Origin: Clostridia bacterium
Lineage (GTDB): Bacteria > Bacillota > Clostridia > Oscillospirales > CAG-272
Assembly (NCBI GenBank): GCA_900768535.1
Contig: CAAGDE010000066.1
Location: forward strand, 1 to 51,669
DNA length: 51,669 nt
Reading direction: 5' to 3'
In this document: positions 21,795-30,503 of the stretch, piece by piece
Layout of the letters: every line of letters starts with the position of its first letter
Numbering within the stretch: position 1 is the stretch's first letter
The notes under the pieces: generated by a model
What the model was told of the DNA's origin: nothing
What the model saw: the letters and a program-made list of their open reading frames with translations, nothing else
The model's database searches: none
Translations under genes and position numbers: made by a program

Positions 21795-23531
21795 ATGCAA
21801 ACAATGAAAAAAAGAATCGGGGAGCAGATTCTTGCGGGTGTGCGGAAAATGAATCCCGATACCGCACTCACCGCCCAGGAGATTGCCGGGCTTCTGGAAT
21901 ACCCGCCGGATGCCGCTATGGGGGATCTTGCCTTTCCGTGCTTCCGGCTCAGCCGCGAATTGCGCCGCTCGCCGGTGCAGATCGCCTCGGCGCTGGGGGA
22001 GAACCTGACCGATGCCTGCATCGGCTCGGTGGAGGTCGCGGGCGGATACCTGAATATCCGTCTCTCAAACGATTATCTCGGACAGGCGGTGGTGCCGGAG
22101 ATTCTGGAAAAAGGGGAGAAATACGGCGCGCAGACCTTCGGATGCGGGAAAAAGGTGGTGCTGGACTACTCATCCCCGAACGTTGCCAAGCCCTTTCACA
22201 TCGGGCACCTGGGGACAACCGTCATCGGGCACGCGCTCCGGAAGCTCCATGAGTTTGCCGGGTACGAATGCTACGGCATCAACTACCTGGGCGACTGGGG
22301 GACGCAGTTCGGCAAGCTGATTGCGGCGTATCACCGCTGGGGAAGCCGGGAGATGATCGAAGAGGGCGGCATTGACAAGCTGGTGGAGCTATACGTCCGC
22401 GTGAACAACGAGATCAAGGGCGACCCGGACAACGGCATTCCCGCAAACACGGCGCTGGCGGACGAGGCAAGAGCCGAATTCCATAAGCTGGAGACGGGAG
22501 ACGAGGAAAACCTGGCGCTGTGGCGGTGGTTCGTGCAGATCAGCCTGGCGGAATACGAAAAGACCTACCGGCAGCTGGGCATCACCTTTGATTCCTACCG
22601 GGGCGAGAGCTTCTACACCGACAAAATGCCGGCGCAGATCGAAATCCTGCGCGAAAAGGGGCTCCTGAAGCTGGACGACGGCGCATCGATCGTTGATCTG
22701 TCCGCCTACAATATGCCCCCCTGCCTGATCCTCAAGCGGGACGGCTCCACCCTGTATCCCACGCGGGACATCGCGGCGGCGGTTTACCGCAAGGAGACGC
22801 TGCATTTCGACAAGATGATTTACGTCACCAGCGCCCAGCAGTGCCTGCACTTTGCGCAATGGTTCAAGGTTGTGGAGCTGATGGGATACCCGTGGTACAA
22901 CGAGCTGGTGCACGTTCCCTACGGCACGGTGTCGCTCAACGGAGAGAAGCTGGCGACCCGGACCGGAAACGTGGTGCTTCTGCGCGATCTGTTCGCGCTC
23001 GCCGTTGACAAGGTCAAGGGGATCATGCGCGAAAAGAACCCCGACCGGCAGGAGGATGATGCAACGGCAGAGGCGGTCGGTGTCGGCGCGGTGGTGTTCT
23101 ACTACCTGTCCAATACCCGGATGAAGGACATCAATTTCGTCATGGACGAGGCGCTGAACTTTGACGGCAACACGGGACCCTATGTCCAGTATACCTACGC
23201 GCGCGCCTGCTCGGTCCTGGAGCGGGCAGGGGAGGAAATCGCCCCCGGCGCCGTGACGGTCACGAACGAAAAGGAAGCGGCGCTGATCAAAACGCTCTGC
23301 CGCTACGGAGAGCGCGTGACGGCGGCGATTGCCGACTACGAGCCGAGCTACATTACACGGTTCATCCTGGATGTCGCGTCGGATTTCAATACCTTCTACC
23401 ACAACTGCAGAATTCTGTCGATTGAGGATCCGGAGGTGCGCATGAGCCGCCTGCGCCTGACTGCGGCGGTCAAGAACGTACTCGGCAGTGCGTTTGAACT
23501 GATCTGTCTGAAAAAGACCGAAAAGGTCTGA
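21795..23531 (+). CDS. argS: Arginyl-tRNA synthetase
   Basis: The 578-residue class Ia synthetase has the N-terminal Arg-tRNA synthetase domain and SSPNVAKPFHIGHLGTT with the HIGH motif near residue 135. GINYLGDWGTQFGKL and KRDGSTLYPTRDIAAA follow, and the KMSKS region is degenerate (GEKLATRTGNVV), as usual for ArgRS. The C-terminal anticodon-binding domain ends SAFELICL. ATG 21795 follows ACAGAGG; ATG 21804 is an alternative. It is followed by yebC after 28 bp. Confidence 0.96.
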   Translation: MQTMKKRIGEQILAGVRKMNPDTALTAQEIAGLLEYPPDAAMGDLAFPCFRLSRELRRSPVQIASALGENLTDACIGSVEVAGGYLNIRLSNDYLGQAVVPEILEKGEKYGAQTFGCGKKVVLDYSSPNVAKPFHIGHLGTTVIGHALRKLHEFAGYECYGINYLGDWGTQFGKLIAAYHRWGSREMIEEGGIDKLVELYVRVNNEIKGDPDNGIPANTALADEARAEFHKLETGDEENLALWRWFVQISLAEYEKTYRQLGITFDSYRGESFYTDKMPAQIEILREKGLLKLDDGASIVDLSAYNMPPCLILKRDGSTLYPTRDIAAAVYRKETLHFDKMIYVTSAQQCLHFAQWFKVVELMGYPWYNELVHVPYGTVSLNGEKLATRTGNVVLLRDLFALAVDKVKGIMREKNPDRQEDDATAEAVGVGAVVFYYLSNTRMKDINFVMDEALNFDGNTGPYVQYTYARACSVLERAGEEIAPGAVTVTNEKEAALIKTLCRYGERVTAAIADYEPSYITRFILDVASDFNTFYHNCRILSIEDPEVRMSRLRLTAAVKNVLGSAFELICLKKTEKV

Positions 23532-23559
23532 ACCTGAAAAAAGAGTGAGGTAAGAAACA

Positions 23560-24294
23560 ATGTCCGGACACAGCAAATGGGCGAATATCAAGCACAAAAA
23601 GGAAAAGACCGACGCCGCAAGAGGAAAGGTCTTTACCAAAATCGGCAAGGAGATTACGATTGCGGTCAAGGAGGGCGGCGGAGATCCCGCATCGAACTCC
23701 AAGCTGCGCGATCTGATTCAGAAGGCAAAGGCGAACAACGTGCCGAACGATAACATCGAGCGCTGCATCAAAAAGGCACTCGGCTCCACCGGCGAGACCT
23801 ACGAGGAAGTTTCCTACGAGGGTTACGGTCCGGCGGGCATTGCGGTGCTGGTCACGGCGACCACCGACAACCGCAACCGGACTGCCGGCAACGTCCGCGC
23901 GTACTTCTCCAAGTACCACGGCAACATGGGGCAGACCGGCTGTGTCGGCTATCTCTTTACCGACGTCGGCGAGATTGTCATTGACAATGAGGACGGCGAT
24001 GTGGACGAGGACAAGCTGATGGAAACGGCGCTGGAAGCCGGCGCGACCGACTTCAAAGCGGACGGCGAGGTATTCATCGTTACCACCGAGCCGGATGACG
24101 TTTATGCCATTCAGGAGGATCTTGCGCGGGCAGGGTATGAGATCCTGTCGGCAGAAAAAACCAAGCGTGCCTCGACCGGTGTGACGCTGGACAACGAGGA
24201 TGACATCAAGTTCATGAACCTGCTGATCGAAAAGCTGGAGGATGACGACGATGTCATGGATGTCTACCACAACTGGGAGAACTGCGACGGCTGA
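23560..24294 (+). CDS. yebC: YebC/PmpR-family protein
   Basis: The 244-residue protein begins MSGHSKWANIKHKKEKTDAA and contains GKVFTKIGKEITIAVKEGGGDP, GYGPAGIAVLV and TDNRNRTAGNVR, the invariant TACO1/YebC signature. Members act as transcriptional regulators or, as more recently reported, help ribosomes through proline-rich stretches. Length is typical. AGTGAGGTAAG provides the ribosome-binding site. Confidence 0.95.
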   Translation: MSGHSKWANIKHKKEKTDAARGKVFTKIGKEITIAVKEGGGDPASNSKLRDLIQKAKANNVPNDNIERCIKKALGSTGETYEEVSYEGYGPAGIAVLVTATTDNRNRTAGNVRAYFSKYHGNMGQTGCVGYLFTDVGEIVIDNEDGDVDEDKLMETALEAGATDFKADGEVFIVTTEPDDVYAIQEDLARAGYEILSAEKTKRASTGVTLDNEDDIKFMNLLIEKLEDDDDVMDVYHNWENCDG

Positions 24295-24299
24295 CTGAC

Positions 24300-25607
24300 A
24301 TGGGTTTCACCGGCGTTATCTGTGCACTGACGGGTGTCGGCGTGTTTCTGTCGGTGTTGATCAAGCCGGAGCTTTCCCTGGGGAGACTCCGGCTCGGTAC
24401 CTATTGGGTTGTATCCCTCCTGGGGGCGCTTTTGCTTTTGCTGTCGGGCTCGGTTCCGCTGTCCTATGTCGGGAGAGAACTGATTGCCGACTCCTCGGTC
24501 AACCCGATCAAAATCCTGCTTCTGTTTTTCAGCATGACCTTTCTGTCTGTCTACCTGGATGAGGTGGGGTTCTTCCGCTATCTTGCATCGGTGGCGCTCC
24601 GGCGTGCCGGGGGAAGCCAGACGGTGCTGTTTTCGGTGCTTTATCTGACGGTTTCGGTGCTGACGGTTTTTACATCGAACGACATCGTTATTCTGACCTT
24701 CACGCCCTTCATCTGCTTTTTCGCGCGCCGGGCGGGGATTGACCCGCTGCCGTATCTGATTGCGGAATTCGTGGCGGCGAATACGTGGAGCCTGCTGCTT
24801 GTCATCGGGAACCCGACCAACATCTATCTTGCGTCCTCGGCGGGCATCGGCTTTATTCCGTATCTCCGGGTCATGGCATTGCCGACCTGCATGGCGGGGG
24901 CGGTTTCGTTTGGTGTGCTGTATCTGCTGTTCCGGCGGAGCCTTTCCCTGCCGATGGGCGGGGCGGAGCCGGCGCAGGAGCGGATTGCCGACCCGCAGGA
25001 GCTGGAATTGGGCGTATTCCACCTGGCGGGAGCGACCCTGCTTCTGGCACTCAGCTCCTATCTGCACTTTGAGATGGTTTTTGCGGCGGTGGGCTTTGCA
25101 CTGTCGCTGGGGGTGATGACGGGACTGCTGTTCCTCCATCGCCACGCAAAGTCGAAGATTCTGCTCTCGGCGGCACGCAGACTGCCGTTTGAGCTGATTC
25201 CGTTCGTGCTGTCCATGTTCGTGCTGGTGCTGGGCATGAATTACACCGGGCTGACCGGTGTGCTGGCGGACGTTTTGGTTACGGAGCATCCGGTCTGGAG
25301 CGTAGGGGTGTCTTCGTTCCTTGCGGCAAACCTGATCAACAACATTCCGATGAGCGTGCTGTTCTCCTCGGTGATGGGAACCGTGCAGGACCCGGAACTG
25401 TACCGGCAGGGGATCTTTGCCGCGGTGGTCGGCTCCAACATCGGCGCCTATCTGACCCCGGTCGGAGCCTTGGCGGGGATCATGTGGTCGTCGATTCTGC
25501 GCCGGTTCGGGGTGCATTTTTCGTTCCGGAAATTTCTGCTTTACGGTGCGGCGGTTGCGCTTCCCACGCTTGCCGCGGCACTGACGGGGCTGTACATTGT
25601 TCTTTGA
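24300..25607 (+). CDS. ArsB/NhaD/SLC13-superfamily membrane permease
   Basis: The 435-residue protein has about 11-12 membrane helices. VFTSNDIVILTFTPF and the signature IGNPTNI near 172-178 lie in the first half. LAANLINNIPMSVLF and VVGSNIGAYLTPVGALAGIMW are in the second, with the repeated N-x-P/T architecture of ion-transporter (ArsB, NhaD, CitM) proteins. Substrate cannot be told; ArsB-like anion or organic-anion transport are both possible, and no arsenic genes are nearby. It begins 5 bp after yebC, and the next gene starts 28 bp after it, so it is likely co-transcribed with argS-yebC. Confidence 0.8.
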   Translation: MGFTGVICALTGVGVFLSVLIKPELSLGRLRLGTYWVVSLLGALLLLLSGSVPLSYVGRELIADSSVNPIKILLLFFSMTFLSVYLDEVGFFRYLASVALRRAGGSQTVLFSVLYLTVSVLTVFTSNDIVILTFTPFICFFARRAGIDPLPYLIAEFVAANTWSLLLVIGNPTNIYLASSAGIGFIPYLRVMALPTCMAGAVSFGVLYLLFRRSLSLPMGGAEPAQERIADPQELELGVFHLAGATLLLALSSYLHFEMVFAAVGFALSLGVMTGLLFLHRHAKSKILLSAARRLPFELIPFVLSMFVLVLGMNYTGLTGVLADVLVTEHPVWSVGVSSFLAANLINNIPMSVLFSSVMGTVQDPELYRQGIFAAVVGSNIGAYLTPVGALAGIMWSSILRRFGVHFSFRKFLLYGAAVALPTLAAALTGLYIVL

Positions 25608-25635
25608 TGAATCCGAGAGAAAGGCGGTAACTCCA

Positions 25636-27021
25636 GTGACATCCTTTTTTGATCTGCGCGACCTGAGAAACAGTCAGAGGCGGCTGGTGCTTTGCAGCTG
25701 GCTGATTGCGGTCGTTGCGGCAACGCTGATTCTGTTTCTGTTCAGCTATACCGACATGGAATATCCCGCCTATGCGGCGTGCATTCTTCTGTCGCTTGTG
25801 ATGCTCGCGGCGGAGTGTGCGTTCATTTTCCGCAATTCCGGCTGTCGTGTGACACCGCTGCTGATTTTTCTTGCGGCGTTCTACCTCGCGCGTAACAGCC
25901 AGCTGCTCCTGATCCTGTTCGGCGTGCGGTTTGATGCGCACCATCTGGTCCGGCTCCGACAGCATCTCAAGTTCGCCGTTGCGCTGACCTCGGCGGGCAA
26001 CATCTGGGCGGGCTTTGCCGGGGTGCTGATTGCCGCGCCCCAAAAAGCTCTGCCGGAAAAGCGGGAGGTCACGGACGCGGCATCCCCCGCGCTTGCCCGG
26101 ACGCTGACAGCCGGGCTGATTCTGACCGGGGTGGTTGCCTATACGGGGCTTTGGTGGTCGGAGATGCCGAAGCCGCTGGTGCCGGTCGGCGAGCTGTTTG
26201 TTCCGTTCGGCTTTGCGACGGCTGTTTTATATGCAAAGCTGCGGCGCGGCGCGCTGGCGGCGGGGCTTTTGGCGGGATATTTCCTCCTCTCGGCGCTTTT
26301 CGGCAATCCGGGCGGGGGCATTGCGGGTCTGCTGGTTCTGACGGTATTTTTCTGCTGTCTGTGGGAGGTGCCCGGAAAGCGGTCGCACAATGCGGCGGTT
26401 CTGCTGTCGGTCACGCTTCTGCTGGCGGTTCTGTCAATCCTTTTGGATTATCTGAATGCCCCCGGACTGTACGCGGGGCGGAATATCGGCGAAGTTGCGA
26501 TTCACTGGATCAGCCGGAGCGGCAGGGGATGCCTGGCACTCGCGGCAATGGTCAGCGTTGTCCCGACATCGGAAGCCTTTCTGTTCGGAAGGGAATACGC
26601 GGCGGCGGTGCTGAAGGGAATCCTCCCCCCGGAGCTGGATCCGAGCGGGACACTGACAAAATTGACCTCCGACACGCGCGTCTGGAAGGTTTGGGATGAG
26701 AAATATCTGGAGACGATTTCGGAGAGCATCGGATTTTCCGCCGATGCCGAGGGGTACCTCAACTTCGGGGTGTTCGGCTTTCTTGCGGTCTTTCTTGTCT
26801 GTCTCGGAATGGCGTTTCTTTTGGATCGGTACCGTGCCTACGACGGGCGGCACGGCGCATTTGCCCGGTACGCGGCGTGTGTGATGCTGTGGGCGGGGCT
26901 GACCGTGCCGGGCAATGATCTGTCACACCTAATCCGGATGTTTGTCTGGGGCGTGGTGCTCATGGGGCTTCTGTGGAGCCTTTGCGGGCGCAGGAAATCG
27001 CCGGAATCCGAAAAAAATTGA
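25636..27021 (+). CDS. Wzy-like polysaccharide polymerase/ligase family membrane protein
   Basis: GTG 25636 has AAAGGCGG about 8 bp upstream; TTG 25597 would overlap the permease gene. The 461-residue product has about twelve hydrophobic helices. A large loop near residues 310-370 contains PTSEAFLFGREY, LTSDTRVWKVWDE and SADAEGYLNFGVFGFLAVFLVC. That loop pattern, ending in an N-F-G motif, resembles O-antigen polymerase (Wzy, PF14296-like) proteins. If correct it would polymerise or ligate surface polysaccharide units, yet no other polysaccharide genes adjoin it. The assignment rests on loop resemblance only. Confidence 0.6.
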   Translation: MTSFFDLRDLRNSQRRLVLCSWLIAVVAATLILFLFSYTDMEYPAYAACILLSLVMLAAECAFIFRNSGCRVTPLLIFLAAFYLARNSQLLLILFGVRFDAHHLVRLRQHLKFAVALTSAGNIWAGFAGVLIAAPQKALPEKREVTDAASPALARTLTAGLILTGVVAYTGLWWSEMPKPLVPVGELFVPFGFATAVLYAKLRRGALAAGLLAGYFLLSALFGNPGGGIAGLLVLTVFFCCLWEVPGKRSHNAAVLLSVTLLLAVLSILLDYLNAPGLYAGRNIGEVAIHWISRSGRGCLALAAMVSVVPTSEAFLFGREYAAAVLKGILPPELDPSGTLTKLTSDTRVWKVWDEKYLETISESIGFSADAEGYLNFGVFGFLAVFLVCLGMAFLLDRYRAYDGRHGAFARYAACVMLWAGLTVPGNDLSHLIRMFVWGVVLMGLLWSLCGRRKSPESEKN

Positions 27022-27051
27022 TCCGAGCCGCAAAAAAATGCGTCAACCCTC

Positions 27052-27080
27052 TTGCAATCGGGAGGGAAATGTGCTATAAT
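27052..27080 (+). promoter_or_regulatory. SigA promoter of rpmE
   Basis: TTGCAA (27052-27057) and TATAAT (27075-27080) are spaced by 17 bp, about 70 bp upstream of rpmE. The leader contains a small CCGC-TGAT-GCGG hairpin. Confidence 0.8.
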
Positions 27081-27149
27081 ATCTGTTGTATGCCGCTGAT
27101 GCGGAAGGATGTCAAAGAACATCAAATCAAACGAAAGAGGTAAACTGCC

Positions 27150-27359
27150 ATGAAAAACGGAATCCATCCCAACTATGAGAAATGCACCATCCGGTGCGCG
27201 TGCGGCGAGGTTGTTGAAACCAGATCCACAAAGGGCGGCGAAATCAGAGTGGATATCTGCTCCAAGTGCCATCCTTTCTTTACCGGAAAGCAGAAATTCG
27301 TTGATGCCGGTGGACGTGTGGATAAGTTCAAGAAGAGAATTGCTTCGTTCCAGAAGTAA
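27150..27359 (+). CDS. rpmE: 50S ribosomal protein L31 (zinc-binding C+ form)
   Basis: The 69-residue protein begins MKNGIHPNYEKCTIRCACG and has CSKCHPFFTGKQKF, with the cysteine set of the zinc-containing L31 type. It is a late-assembling intersubunit-bridge protein of the large subunit. The ribosome-binding site is GAAAGAGG. The gene is monocistronic by appearance, with its own promoter and a terminator 7 bp after the stop codon. Confidence 0.96.
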   Translation: MKNGIHPNYEKCTIRCACGEVVETRSTKGGEIRVDICSKCHPFFTGKQKFVDAGGRVDKFKKRIASFQK

Positions 27360-27365
27360 TTCGTC

Positions 27366-27400
27366 GGGCAAGCTGCAAAAACGGCTTGCCCTTTCTCTTT
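27366..27400 (+). terminator. Intrinsic terminator of rpmE
   Basis: GGGCAAGC (27366-27373) pairs with GCTTGCCC (27384-27391), and TTTCTCTTT follows. The hflX ribosome-binding site AAGGAGG (27403-27409) is directly downstream, so some readthrough may feed hflX. Confidence 0.75.
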
Positions 27401-27418
27401 CGAAGGAGGCTGATATTG

Positions 27419-28714
27419 ATGACGGAACAGAATGAAATTCAGATTGCGCAGGCGATCCTGGTCGGACTTTGCCTGCCGGACGGGGGCATGGAGGAAACCG
27501 AGCGGAGCCTGGACGAGCTGGAGCGCCTTTTGGAAACGGCGGGCGGCAGCTGCTTTGCTAAGGTGGTGCAGAGCAAGGATCACCCCGACCCGCGCACCTG
27601 CGTGGGAAGCGGAAAGGTGGCGGAGATCCGCGACCTCTGCCGCGCATACGGCGTGGAGCTGGTGGTCTTTGACACCGAGCTGTCCCCCTCGCAGATCCGG
27701 AACCTGGAGGACTGCATCGGCGAGGAGGTCCGGGTTATCGACCGGTCGATGCTGATCCTTGATATTTTTGCGCTCCATGCGGTCACGGGCGAGGGAAAGC
27801 TGCAGGTCGAGCTGGCACAGCTGAAGTATACCGCGCCGCGGCTGATGGGCAAGGGAACGGAGATGTCGCGTCTGGGCGGCGGCATCGGCACGCGCGGACC
27901 GGGTGAATCCAAGCTGGAATCCGACCGCCGGCACATGAAGCGCAGGATTGCGGCGCTGGAGGAGGAGCTTGCCGCGCTGGACCGCAGCCGCAAGACCATC
28001 CGGGCGGCAAGGGACCGGAGCGGACTGCCGAAGGTGGCAATTGTCGGGTACACGAACGCGGGCAAATCGACCCTGCTCAACCGGCTGACGGACGCGGGGA
28101 TTTTAGCCGAGGACAAGCTGTTTGCCACGCTGGATCCGACCACGCGCAAGCTGGAGCTGCCGGACGGGACCGATGTGCTCCTGACCGATACGGTCGGGTT
28201 CATCCGCAAGCTGCCGCACCACCTGGTGCACGCCTTCCGGTCCACGCTGGACGAGGCGGTGTCGGCGGATGTGCTGGCGGTTGTGGTGGATGCGTCCGAC
28301 CCCGAATACCGCGACCAGCTGGAGACGACAGAGAGCCTTCTGGAGGAACTGGGCGCCTCCGGCAAGCCGACGCTTTATGTGTTTAACAAGTGTGACCGCG
28401 GGGCGGCGGAGAGCTTCCGTGCCATCGGCTCGTATGCCGAAAACCGCCGGACGGTCTGCATTTCGGCGGCGACCGGGCAGGGAATCGAATTGATGCTGGG
28501 GGAGTTGCAGAAACTGATTCATGAAGGCAAGCAGACGGTCACGTTCGTGATTCCGAATGCGGATGCCGGAGTGCTCAGCCGGCTGTACGCCGCGGCGGTC
28601 GTGGAGGCTGTCGAATACGGCGAGGAGAGCATGACGGTTACCGCAACCGTGGACGCAAAGACGCACGGAATGTACCGCCGGTACGACCCGGCATGGGTGG
28701 AGCGCGATGAATGA
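27419..28714 (+). CDS. hflX: GTPase HflX
   Basis: The 431-residue protein starts at ATG 27419 behind AAGGAGG. It has the HflX N-terminal domain (VVFDTELSPSQIRNLED), a basic helical linker (PGESKLESDRRHMKRRI) and the TRAFAC GTPase domain. That domain carries GYTNAGKST near 209-217 (G1), LTDTVGFIRKLPHHLV (G3 and switch II) and NKCD (G4). HflX splits stalled or hibernating ribosomes. It overlaps the next start as ATGA. Confidence 0.95.
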   Translation: MTEQNEIQIAQAILVGLCLPDGGMEETERSLDELERLLETAGGSCFAKVVQSKDHPDPRTCVGSGKVAEIRDLCRAYGVELVVFDTELSPSQIRNLEDCIGEEVRVIDRSMLILDIFALHAVTGEGKLQVELAQLKYTAPRLMGKGTEMSRLGGGIGTRGPGESKLESDRRHMKRRIAALEEELAALDRSRKTIRAARDRSGLPKVAIVGYTNAGKSTLLNRLTDAGILAEDKLFATLDPTTRKLELPDGTDVLLTDTVGFIRKLPHHLVHAFRSTLDEAVSADVLAVVVDASDPEYRDQLETTESLLEELGASGKPTLYVFNKCDRGAAESFRAIGSYAENRRTVCISAATGQGIELMLGELQKLIHEGKQTVTFVIPNADAGVLSRLYAAAVVEAVEYGEESMTVTATVDAKTHGMYRRYDPAWVERDE

Positions 28715-29330
28715 GGCGCTGACCACCCTTGCACGGGAGGCGGAGGGGAGATTCGAGGAGAAAAAGTCGGTCTTTATCGCGCACGCCTGTCCGGTTTCCG
28801 GCGAGGCGGAGGCGCAGGCGTATATCCGGAGCATCCGGGCGGCTTTTTCGGACGCGCGGCACAACGTCTGGGGCTACCGGATGTTCGGGGACATTGCCGT
28901 CCGCTGTTCGGATGACGGGGAGCCGCAGGGGAGCGCCGGCGTGCCGACATTGGACGTTCTGCGCAAATCGGGCGTGTGCAATGCGGTCATCGTGACCACG
29001 CGCTATTTCGGCGGCATTCTGCTGGGCGCGGGCGGACTGGTGCGGGCATATTCCGCGGCGGCAAGACTGGCGGTCGAGGCGGCGGGGATTGTCACCTACA
29101 CCCGTTTTGACGAGCTGACGCTGGTCTGCTCCTACGGCAACTATCAGCGCTACCTGGCGGAGCTGCCGAGGTTCGGCGCCAAGACGGGCGGCACCGATTT
29201 TGCCGCCGAGGTGACGCTCCGGTTCGCGGTTCCGGCGGACGTGACCGATGCGCTCTGCCGCCGCGTGACCGAGATGAGCAACGGCACAGAGCTCCCGCAG
29301 GTGACGGGGAAACGGTTCGACAGACCGTGA
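28707..29330 (+). CDS. IMPACT/YigZ-family protein
   Basis: The 207-residue protein shows the family core KSVFIAHACPVSGEAEAQAY, DARHNVWGYR, SDDGEPQGSAGVPTLDVL and VTTRYFGGILLGAGGLVRAYS. The C-terminal domain has the DUF1949-like ferredoxin fold. YigZ/YvyE proteins link to translation control by similarity to eukaryotic IMPACT; their biochemical role is unsettled. It overlaps hflX by 8 bp. The 144-bp gap before dgt contains only a 7-bp inverted repeat (GCCGAAA/TTTCGGC, 29407-29427). Confidence 0.9.
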   Translation: MNEALTTLAREAEGRFEEKKSVFIAHACPVSGEAEAQAYIRSIRAAFSDARHNVWGYRMFGDIAVRCSDDGEPQGSAGVPTLDVLRKSGVCNAVIVTTRYFGGILLGAGGLVRAYSAAARLAVEAAGIVTYTRFDELTLVCSYGNYQRYLAELPRFGAKTGGTDFAAEVTLRFAVPADVTDALCRRVTEMSNGTELPQVTGKRFDRP

Positions 29331-29474
29331 CGGGCGCGCAATGTCAGACGGTGGCGGAAGCCGGATGGCTATACGAAAGTCTGAAAAGATTTTTTTGAAA
29401 ATTTTTGCCGAAAAAAAGTGTTTCGGCACTTCCGGTGCGTATATTGTTAAGGAAAACGAGGAAAGGAGCGCCTG

Positions 29475-30479
29475 ATGGAAAATCTTTGCAGGCTCTTTTT
29501 GGAGCGGGAAAAACAAACGCTGTCTCCCTACGCATTTCTGACCGAAAACACGCGCGGGAGGGATCATCCTTACACCCCGTGTGAAATGCGGACCGAATTC
29601 CAGCGCGACCGCGACCGTATCATTCACTGCCAGTCCTTCCGGCGGCTGATGAACAAAACGCAGGTGTTTCTGGCGCCGGTGGGGGATCACTACCGAACGC
29701 GGCTGACGCACACGCTGGAGGTGACGCAGATTGCGCGGATTATCGCAAGGGGACTGCGCCTGAACGAGGATCTGACCGAGGCGGCGGCTCTGGGACATGA
29801 CCTGGGACACACGCCGTTCGGGCACATCGGCGAGGAGGAGATGCAACGCCTCTGGTCGCCGGACTTCACGCACTACCGGCAGAGCGTGCGGGTGGTGGAG
29901 AAGCTGGAGAATGACGGAGAGGGGCTCAATCTGACCTGGGAGGTGCGGGACGGAATCCTCAACCATACGGGCAGCAGTCTTGCGTCCACGCTGGAGGGGG
30001 TCATCGTCAAGTTTGCCGACCGCATTGCCTATATCAACCACGACATCGACGATGCCATCCGGGCGGGAATCCTCATGCCGGAGGACATCCCGAAGGAGCT
30101 GCGCAAAACCCTGGGCGAGACGCACGGCAAGCGGATCGATACCATGGTCAAATCGGTCATCGATTCGAGCACGGACAAGCCGGAGATTTCCATGGCGCCG
30201 GACATCCGCGAGGCAACCGACGAATTGCGCAAGTTTCTGTTTGCGCGGGTGTACACCAACTCCGAGGCAAAGCGCGAGGACGGAAAGTCCAAGGCGGTCA
30301 TCGCGGCACTGTTTGAGTATTTTGCGGAGCACCCGGAGAAAATGCCGGAGCTCTACTACCGGAACACCGCGCACGAGCCGGTCGGACGCTGTGTGTGCGA
30401 TTTCATTTCGGGCATGACCGACCGCTATGCCATTGAAACCTATAAGGATCTCTTCATCCCGAAGGTCTGGAAAGGATAA
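29475..30479 (+). CDS. dgt: Deoxyguanosinetriphosphate triphosphohydrolase-like HD protein
   Basis: The 334-residue protein begins behind AAAGGAG and carries RDRIIHCQSFRRLMNKTQVF, YRTRLTHTLEVTQIAR (H79) and ALGHDLGHTPFGH (H108, D109), the HD metal site of dGTPases. It hydrolyses dNTPs to nucleoside and triphosphate. Its position upstream of dnaG-rpoD is conserved in many Clostridia and ties dNTP control to the replication/transcription gene cluster. Confidence 0.93.
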   Translation: MENLCRLFLEREKQTLSPYAFLTENTRGRDHPYTPCEMRTEFQRDRDRIIHCQSFRRLMNKTQVFLAPVGDHYRTRLTHTLEVTQIARIIARGLRLNEDLTEAAALGHDLGHTPFGHIGEEEMQRLWSPDFTHYRQSVRVVEKLENDGEGLNLTWEVRDGILNHTGSSLASTLEGVIVKFADRIAYINHDIDDAIRAGILMPEDIPKELRKTLGETHGKRIDTMVKSVIDSSTDKPEISMAPDIREATDELRKFLFARVYTNSEAKREDGKSKAVIAALFEYFAEHPEKMPELYYRNTAHEPVGRCVCDFISGMTDRYAIETYKDLFIPKVWKG

Positions 30480-30503
30480 TATGAAGAAAAGGAGACAAGC
30501 GTG

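Noticed and set aside
27090..27143. A 17-codon ORF ending 6 bp before rpmE
   Set aside because: It would start within a few bases of the predicted transcription start, has no ribosome-binding site, and its end is simply the rpmE Shine-Dalgarno region.
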